Part shown: in pieces, positions 58,841-63,217 of the stretch | Numbering within the stretch: the first letter of the stretch is position 1 | Layout: every line of letters begins with the position of its first letter | Assembly: GCA_017427185.1 (NCBI GenBank) | Contig: JAFRTJ010000070.1 | Location: forward strand, 1-63,217 | Source: Bacteroidaceae bacterium | Lineage (GTDB): Bacteria > Bacteroidota > Bacteroidia > Bacteroidales > Bacteroidaceae | DNA length: 63,217 bases | Reading direction: 5' to 3' | Notes under the pieces: model-generated | Databases searched by the model: none | Seen by the model: only the letters and a program-made list of their open reading frames with translations | Told to the model about the DNA's origin: nothing | Position numbers and translations under genes: made by a program

Positions 58841-60736
58841 TTACTTTTTATTGCCTTTGTTGTCGGATTTTGTGGTTTTTGTCTTCGTTGCGGTTTCCAT
58901 CTCCACGGTGACGTGTCGCGGCTGGTTGTCGCGCAGGACAGTCATCACGATTTCCGTGACCATCTGTTTCAGTTCGTCCAGGAAGGTGTGTGCCTCGTAC
59001 TCCTTGCGTTCTATCTGGCGCAGTTTCCGTTCCCAGATGCCCGTCAGTTCGGCGCTCTTGAGCAACTCCTCGTGGATGATGCCTATCAGCTCGGTGCCTG
59101 TGGGAGTGGCGTAGAGGCTTTTGCGTTCCTTGCGGATGTAGTGTCGCTTGAAAAGGGTTTCTATGATGGCGGCTCTCGTGCTGGGGCGGCCTATTCCGTT
59201 TTCCTTCAGCGCGTCGCGCAGTTCCTCGTCCTCCACCATCTTGCCTGCCGTCTCCATCGCCCGCAGCAGGGTGGCTTCCGTGTAGGGCTTGGGGGGAGTC
59301 GTTTGTTTCTCGGCCAGGTCAGGCACATGAGGTCCGCTTTCTCCTTTCGTGAAGACGGGCAGGATGCCCTGCTCCTCGCTGTTGGCCTTCTCGCCTTCAG
59401 CCTCGCCCTCTGCGCTCTTGTCGGCTGAGGTGGTGCTGGTGGCCCAGATGATTCTCCAGGCAGGGTCTGTGATGACTTTCCCCGTCACCTTGAAGCCGAT
59501 GTCAGCCGTTTTGCCCAGCACGGTGGTGGTCTCGAACTGGCAGTCAGGGTAGAAGGCTCCGATGAACCGTCGAGCCACGAGGTCGTAGACTTTCGCTTCC
59601 ATCTCCGTCATTCCCTGGGCGGGCACTCCTGTGGGGATGATGGCGTGGTGGTCCGTCACCTTGCTGTTGTCGAAGACCTTCTTGCTCTTGGCGAGCGGTT
59701 TTCCTTTGATGCGCTCCATCAGATGGTAATAGGCCTTCAGGCCGTTTATGATCTGGGGGCACTTGGGATAGATGTCGTCGCTCAGGAAGGTGGTGTCCAC
59801 GCGCGGATAGGTGGTCAGCTTCTTCTCGTAGAGACTCTGGATGAGTTGCAGCGTCGTGTCTGCGCTGAACCCGTATTTCTTGTTGCACTCCACCTGGAGG
59901 CTGGTCAGGTCGAAGAGGCGGGGCGGTGCTTCCGTGCCTTTCTTCTTCTGGACATCGGTGATGGTGAAGGGCAGGTCGCGGATGGCTGCCAGCGCCTGCT
60001 CGCCTTCCTCGCGAGTCCTGAACCCTCGCTCGCCTTCTTCCATGATGGCGGTGAAGGTGATGTCGCGGTATTGGGTGGTCAGCACCCAGTAGGGGACAGG
60101 CACGAAGTTCTCGATCTCCTGCTGGCGCCTGACAATCAAGGCAAGGGTAGGGGTCTGCACGCGGCCGATGCTCAGCACCTGGTGCTTGCCGGCAGCGTAT
60201 TTCAGGGTATACAGCCGGGTGGCGTTCATCCCCAGCAGCCAGTCGCCGATGGCCCTCATCAGTCCTGCCTCGTAGAGGCTTTGGTACTCGCTCTGGTCCT
60301 TCAGGTTCTGGAATCCCTCGCGGATGGCTTCCTCCGTCATCGAGTTGATCCAGAGGCGCTTGACGGGACACTTTGCCTGTGCCTTCTGCATCACCCATCG
60401 CTGGATGAGCTCTCCCTCCTGCCCCGCATCGCCGCAATTCACGATTCCGTCGGCGTGCTGCATCAGGTTCTCTATCGTGCCGAACTGCTTCTCGATGCCT
60501 TTGTCGGCCTTCAGCTTGATGCCGAAGCGTGGAGGGATCATGGGCAGCTGCCCCAGGCTCCAGTTCTTCCACATTGCGGTATAGTCGTGGGGTTCTTTCA
60601 GCTCACACAGATGGCCGAAGGTCCACGTCACTTGATATCCGTTGCCTTCCAAGAACCCGTCCTTTGGACGGTCTGCTCCCAGCACGTGGGCGATATCCCT
60701 GGCTACCGATGGTTTCTCTGCGATGCAAACTATCAT
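58841..60736 (-). CDS. topB: DNA topoisomerase III
   Basis: 631 residues from ATG 60736 (MIVCIAEKPSVARDIA, the family start). Type IA topoisomerase: Toprim domain with the acidic DxD-type NCGDAGQEGEL motif, and active-site Tyr in LTTYPRVDTTFLSDD. No C-terminal zinc fingers are evident. The promoter puts the transcript start at or beside the ATG, hence possibly leaderless. The PorE-type gene starts 23 bp after its stop. Confidence 0.93.
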   Translation of the reverse strand: MIVCIAEKPSVARDIAHVLGADRPKDGFLEGNGYQVTWTFGHLCELKEPHDYTAMWKNWSLGQLPMIPPRFGIKLKADKGIEKQFGTIENLMQHADGIVNCGDAGQEGELIQRWVMQKAQAKCPVKRLWINSMTEEAIREGFQNLKDQSEYQSLYEAGLMRAIGDWLLGMNATRLYTLKYAAGKHQVLSIGRVQTPTLALIVRRQQEIENFVPVPYWVLTTQYRDITFTAIMEEGERGFRTREEGEQALAAIRDLPFTITDVQKKKGTEAPPRLFDLTSLQVECNKKYGFSADTTLQLIQSLYEKKLTTYPRVDTTFLSDDIYPKCPQIINGLKAYYHLMERIKGKPLAKSKKVFDNSKVTDHHAIIPTGVPAQGMTEMEAKVYDLVARRFIGAFYPDCQFETTTVLGKTADIGFKVTGKVITDPAWRIIWATSTTSADKSAEGEAEGEKANSEEQGILPVFTKGESGPHVPDLAEKQTTPPKPYTEATLLRAMETAGKMVEDEELRDALKENGIGRPSTRAAIIETLFKRHYIRKERKSLYATPTGTELIGIIHEELLKSAELTGIWERKLRQIERKEYEAHTFLDELKQMVTEIVMTVLRDNQPRHVTVEMETATKTKTTKSDNKGNKK

Positions 60737-60740
60737 ACTA

Positions 60741-60772
60741 CAAAGGTACGCAAACTTTCGGATTCCACCAAA
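60741..60772 (-). promoter_or_regulatory. topB promoter abutting the start codon
   Basis: Minus-strand TACCTTTG (60741-60748) and TTTG (60769-60772), spacer 20 bp. Only 4 bp separate the -7 element from the ATG at 60736. Confidence 0.75.
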
Positions 60773-60883
60773 GACTTTTCGTGATAATCCGTCCAAGAAG
60801 AGTGCTGGAGACGCCGTTTTTGTGTTTTTTGAGAGGATTCTGGTGCGAAAAGTTGCATATTTTGTCGATTTCCCACCGTTTTA

Positions 60884-60915
60884 ATTGCATTTTTTGACTC
60901 TAAACTCTAATTTTG
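60884..60915 (+). promoter_or_regulatory. Promoter of the WYL gene
   Basis: ATTG at 60884-60887 and TAATTTTG at 60908-60915, 20 bp apart, about 53 bp before the ATG at 60969. Confidence 0.55.
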
Positions 60916-60968
60916 GAGTCGGAAAGCCAGTCTTCTGGCTGCTTAATTTCTGTCAAAACGTTTCATCC

Positions 60969-61853
60969 ATGCGTGCATCATTAAGTTTCAAGCAATTGGC
61001 CCTCGATGTGTGGCTGATAGAGACCTTCCAGTTCGGGCCGAAAGAGGGCTTCACGCTCGAGGAGCTGCAGGCCTTGTGGAGGGAGCACGGTTCCGATGGG
61101 GAGGAACTCAACCGCATGACTCTCTGGCGCCACCGTCAGTACATCCGCGAGATTTTCGGCATCCATATCGACTCCCCCGACCGCAAGCACTACCGCATCT
61201 CCAACCCCGACCATCTTCATCTCGACGGGTTTGCCAACAGGCTTCTTTCCAGCATGCAGTCCTACCTGTTCCTCGATGAGGTCAGCGACCTGGGACCCAA
61301 GGTGCAGCCGGAACAGATCTGGGCAGGCCTGCAGTATCTCCATACCATCGCACTCGCCTTGCGCAGCAACCAGAAACTTCGCATCGTTTATCAGAAATTT
61401 TCAGACTCAGACCCCTACGAGGCCATCCTTTGGCCCTACTGCATGAAGGCCAATCTGGGACGCTGGTACATCCTGGCTCACAAGGAGGACGACGAGCGCA
61501 ACATCCCCGCTCAGACCTTCGCCCTCGACCGCGTGCTCTCCCTCGAGCTGCTCGAGGAGACGTTCACCCCCAACCCTGCCATCAATCCTGCTACGTATTT
61601 CGACGATGCCTTTGGTATTTGGGTCGACGACCGCTGGCCGGCACAGGATGTTCTGATTGCCGTTTCTCCCTATGTGGCGCATTATTTCCGCACCCTTCCG
61701 CTCCACCATTCCCAGCGGGAGCTCAAGCCGCGCAAGGACATGCCCGATCGTGTCATCTTCCGCTACCACATCATTCCCTCGCCTGAGTTCCTGGGAGAGC
61801 TTCGCCGCTGGGGCGACCAGGTTCAGCTCCTTACGGAGACAAAAGCATTTTAG
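60969..61853 (+). CDS. WYL-domain transcriptional regulator
   Basis: 294 residues from ATG 60969; the promoter excludes the longer frame from 60885. N-terminal winged-helix part (about 10-70, EGFTLEELQALWREH), a middle WYL domain (about 125-200, with GRWYILAHKEDD and QTFALDRVLSLELLEE), and a WCX-like C-terminus. WYL proteins bind ligands and often control phage-defence or DNA-damage genes. No target gene is adjacent, so its regulon is unknown. Divergent from topB. Confidence 0.85.
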   Translation: MRASLSFKQLALDVWLIETFQFGPKEGFTLEELQALWREHGSDGEELNRMTLWRHRQYIREIFGIHIDSPDRKHYRISNPDHLHLDGFANRLLSSMQSYLFLDEVSDLGPKVQPEQIWAGLQYLHTIALALRSNQKLRIVYQKFSDSDPYEAILWPYCMKANLGRWYILAHKEDDERNIPAQTFALDRVLSLELLEETFTPNPAINPATYFDDAFGIWVDDRWPAQDVLIAVSPYVAHYFRTLPLHHSQRELKPRKDMPDRVIFRYHIIPSPEFLGELRRWGDQVQLLTETKAF

Positions 61854-61862
61854 CGGTTAGCG

Positions 61863-61937
61863 GATTACTCGGATTACTCGGATTACTCGGATAACTCGGA
61901 GTATTCGGATTTCTCGGAGTATTCGGAGTATTCGGAA
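61863..61937. repeat. 9-bp tandem repeat array
   Basis: About eight copies of GGATTACTC-type units (three GGATTACTC, one GGATAACTC, three GGAGTATTC, one GGATTTCTC) with constant 9-bp period right after the WYL stop codon. Confidence 0.85.
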
Positions 61938-62019
61938 TTGATTTTCATGTAAAAAATATTTCAAACTCCTATAAGAAACTTTTCTGAATTGCTTTGGGCT
62001 TTGCCTTGACCATCCTTTC

Positions 62020-62352
62020 TTAGATGATGAAGTTCAGCAGGATGGCAGCTGCCGTCAGGGTGAGGAAGGAGATGCAACCCACCCAATCCATCTCGTCCGA
62101 CTGGACGTAGCGTCTGGTGGCCTCTGCCCAGTGGCAAAGTTTGTCGCGTGTGTGCTGCAGGCTCATCGTGACGCGCTCCATGCCCCGACGGAGGAAAGCG
62201 ATGGTCGACTGTAGCCTTTCCTGGACGAGGGTTTGCAGGCGGCTGGTTGTGAACTTCGTGGCGGATTGGCCGATGGCTGGGATCGTCAGACGGATGGCGC
62301 TGTTGTGGTTTGCCACCGCGCTGGTAGTGAATTGTGCTTGAAAACGTGTCAT
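62020..62352 (-). CDS. Small protein with C-terminal membrane anchor
   Basis: 110 residues. N-terminal 80 residues are polar and amphipathic; the last 23 (VGCISFLTLTAAAILLNFII) form one TM helix. A -7 element TAATTTTG lies on the minus strand at 62405-62412, supporting expression. No known family recognised. Confidence 0.5.
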   Translation of the reverse strand: MTRFQAQFTTSAVANHNSAIRLTIPAIGQSATKFTTSRLQTLVQERLQSTIAFLRRGMERVTMSLQHTRDKLCHWAEATRRYVQSDEMDWVGCISFLTLTAAAILLNFII

Positions 62353-62404
62353 TTTGTGTCTGTTTTAATAAGGTTTATACCATTTTTTGTTCGTTTCGCT
62401 GAGA

Positions 62405-62412
62405 CAAAATTA
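62405..62412 (-). promoter_or_regulatory. Promoter -7 element of the small membrane protein gene
   Basis: Minus-strand TAATTTTG, 53 bp before the ATG. A TTG-like -33 is at 62433-62436. Confidence 0.45.
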
Positions 62413-62556
62413 TGAGACCACCAAACTTTCGGCAAGAAAAATTTGAAAAAAAAATGTCGAGTTGTAACGTATCGTGTAGCAACTGAAAATTTTTTTTCTT
62501 GAACTTGCGATTTTGTTAACTTTCTCGGCAAAACCTCACCAGTCGAGGCAAAAAAG

Positions 62557-62612
62557 ACAACGTGTTGAAACTGCAATCTCAACACGTTGAAATTGCCGAC
62601 ACGACACGTTTG
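62557..62612. repeat. 22-bp-phased dyad cluster 4 (three copies)
   Basis: Dyads at 62557-62568, 62579-62590 and 62601-62612, period 22 bp; the middle one is inverted relative to the first and can form a hairpin with it. Segment 62549-62565 is identical to 13065-13081 in front of cluster 1. The remaining gap 62613-62849 shows no gene. Confidence 0.75.
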
Positions 62613-62849
62613 TGTTCTCGGTCATGTCCTCTTGGTGGGCTGTTTCATGGGGAAAACATGTGGATGCAACTTTGCATTGACATGATGCCTGTCTGTATGG
62701 GAGAAAGTCAACGGATCCAAATTTGGATTGGTTGGATAGGGGAACCGCAAGGGTGGATGTGGGTCGAAATTTCGGCTGACATCAACTTTCGTCCACCCAA
62801 AGCGTGCCAACTTCCCCCAGAATTCATCAACTTTCCCCAAATGGAGCAG

Positions 62850-62910
62850 CCTTTTTAAACTTTTCACCTTTTAAACTTTTCACCTTTTAAACTTTTTCAC
62901 CTTTTAAATG
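62850..62910. repeat. 16-17 bp tandem repeat upstream of the small HTH gene
   Basis: Three and a half copies of CCTTTTAAACTTTTCA, immediately before the small gene at 62922. Confidence 0.8.
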
Positions 62911-62921
62911 TGAGATGTGAG

Positions 62922-63110
62922 ATGAAAAGTTATTTCAAATACGAGTTAGCACGTGCTGCAGGAGTAAGCATGCGCACCTTAAGCCGATGGCTGAGCCAGA
63001 ACACATCCTTCCTGGCTGAACTGGGAGTGATGCCCACGACGAAACTCATCCCAGCCAAAGCTGCCCAATGGATATGCGGGCAGTATGGGATAGATGAGAA
63101 AGAGCTGTGA
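62922..63110 (+). CDS. Small helix-turn-helix-like protein (DUF4248-like)
   Basis: 62 residues from ATG 62922 (MKSYFKYELARAAGVSMRTLSRWL). The stretch is a compact helix-turn-helix and resembles small Bacteroidetes DUF4248-type proteins. No partner gene is visible before the window ends. The upstream tandem repeat may affect its expression. Confidence 0.55.
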   Translation: MKSYFKYELARAAGVSMRTLSRWLSQNTSFLAELGVMPTTKLIPAKAAQWICGQYGIDEKEL

Positions 63111-63116
63111 GATGGT

Positions 63117-63150
63117 GACGTAACGGCGTAACGGCGTAACGCCGTAACAT
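63117..63150. repeat. 8-bp tandem repeat CGTAACGG
   Basis: Four units (CGTAACGG twice, then CGTAACGC and a partial), period 8 bp, followed by an AT-only run from about 63194 to the end of the window. Confidence 0.75.
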
Positions 63151-63217
63151 TTGGATTTTTGATTTTCGTACCGTAAAGAGTGGGCTGAAATTTTATATTA
63201 TATATTATATAATAATA

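Noticed and set aside
62562..62867. 98- and 81-codon frames in the right-hand intergenic region
   Set aside because: They start within the dyad cluster or have Pro/Trp-rich composition and lack promoters; judged non-coding.

Overview
The window looks like a chromosome segment of a Prevotella-like Bacteroidales bacterium. The evidence is the Bacteroidetes promoter signature (TAnnTTTG near -7, often with TTTG or TTG about 20 bp upstream) in front of many genes, type IX secretion genes (porQ and a PorE-type protein), DUF349, DUF4837 and DUF1573 proteins, a TonB/ExbB/ExbD/ExbD set, and gene orders common in this order (rsfS-ftsH-cdsA; porQ-cmk-ispH). The genus is an inference; no rRNA is present.

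Layout. 1-1.3 kb: 3' end of a secreted protein and two identical tRNA-Gln genes. 1.4-4.7 kb: rsfS-ftsH-cdsA operon. 4.8-10.8 kb (minus): DUF349 protein, corA, a Na/Pi cotransporter and rsmA, with three tandem copies of one promoter in front of rsmA. 10.8-22.1 kb is the accessory region: a nested inverted repeat, a DUF4143-type ATPase between two 88-bp direct repeats with four 23-bp iterons at its promoter, then a type III-A CRISPR locus. That locus reads leftward: cas6, cas10, csm2, csm3, csm4, csm5, array 2 (8 repeats), a CARF-HEPN effector fused to an extra C-terminal domain, and array 1 (5 repeats). No cas1 or cas2 is present.

22.2-34.2 kb (plus): a flippase-like membrane protein, GH35 beta-galactosidase, pepD, ilvA-ridA, and a very large alpha-2-macroglobulin-like protein. 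34.4-37.7 kb: a DUF4837 lipoprotein, a DUF1573 protein and meaB. 37.7-40.3 kb (minus): ispH, cmk, porQ. 40.4-48.9 kb (plus): tonB, a polyprenyl synthase, tatD, tRNA-Ser, exbB-membrane protein-exbD-exbD, then lrp-folA-thyA and an rRNA methyltransferase. 49.1-50.8 kb: an M56 peptidase. 50.9-60.7 kb (minus): DUF1080 and Gfo/Idh/MocA proteins (a likely 3-keto-glycoside pair), a PorE-type protein with a 640-residue charged tail, and topB. 60.9-63.2 kb: a WYL protein, two small proteins and several short tandem repeats.

How the parts work together. The CRISPR module should make crRNAs with Cas6, bind target RNA with the Csm complex, and make cyclic oligoadenylate with the GGDD site of a Cas10 that lacks the HD nuclease. 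The only visible effector is the CARF-HEPN protein, whose extra C-terminal domain resembles small CRISPR accessory proteins suspected of degrading the messenger, so one chain may hold both the alarm-driven RNase and its off-switch. The strongest unannotated pattern is a dispersed intergenic repeat: arrays of three or four 12-bp dyads (TCAAC-AC/GT-GTTGA) at an exact 22-bp period, at four places about 14-21 kb apart.
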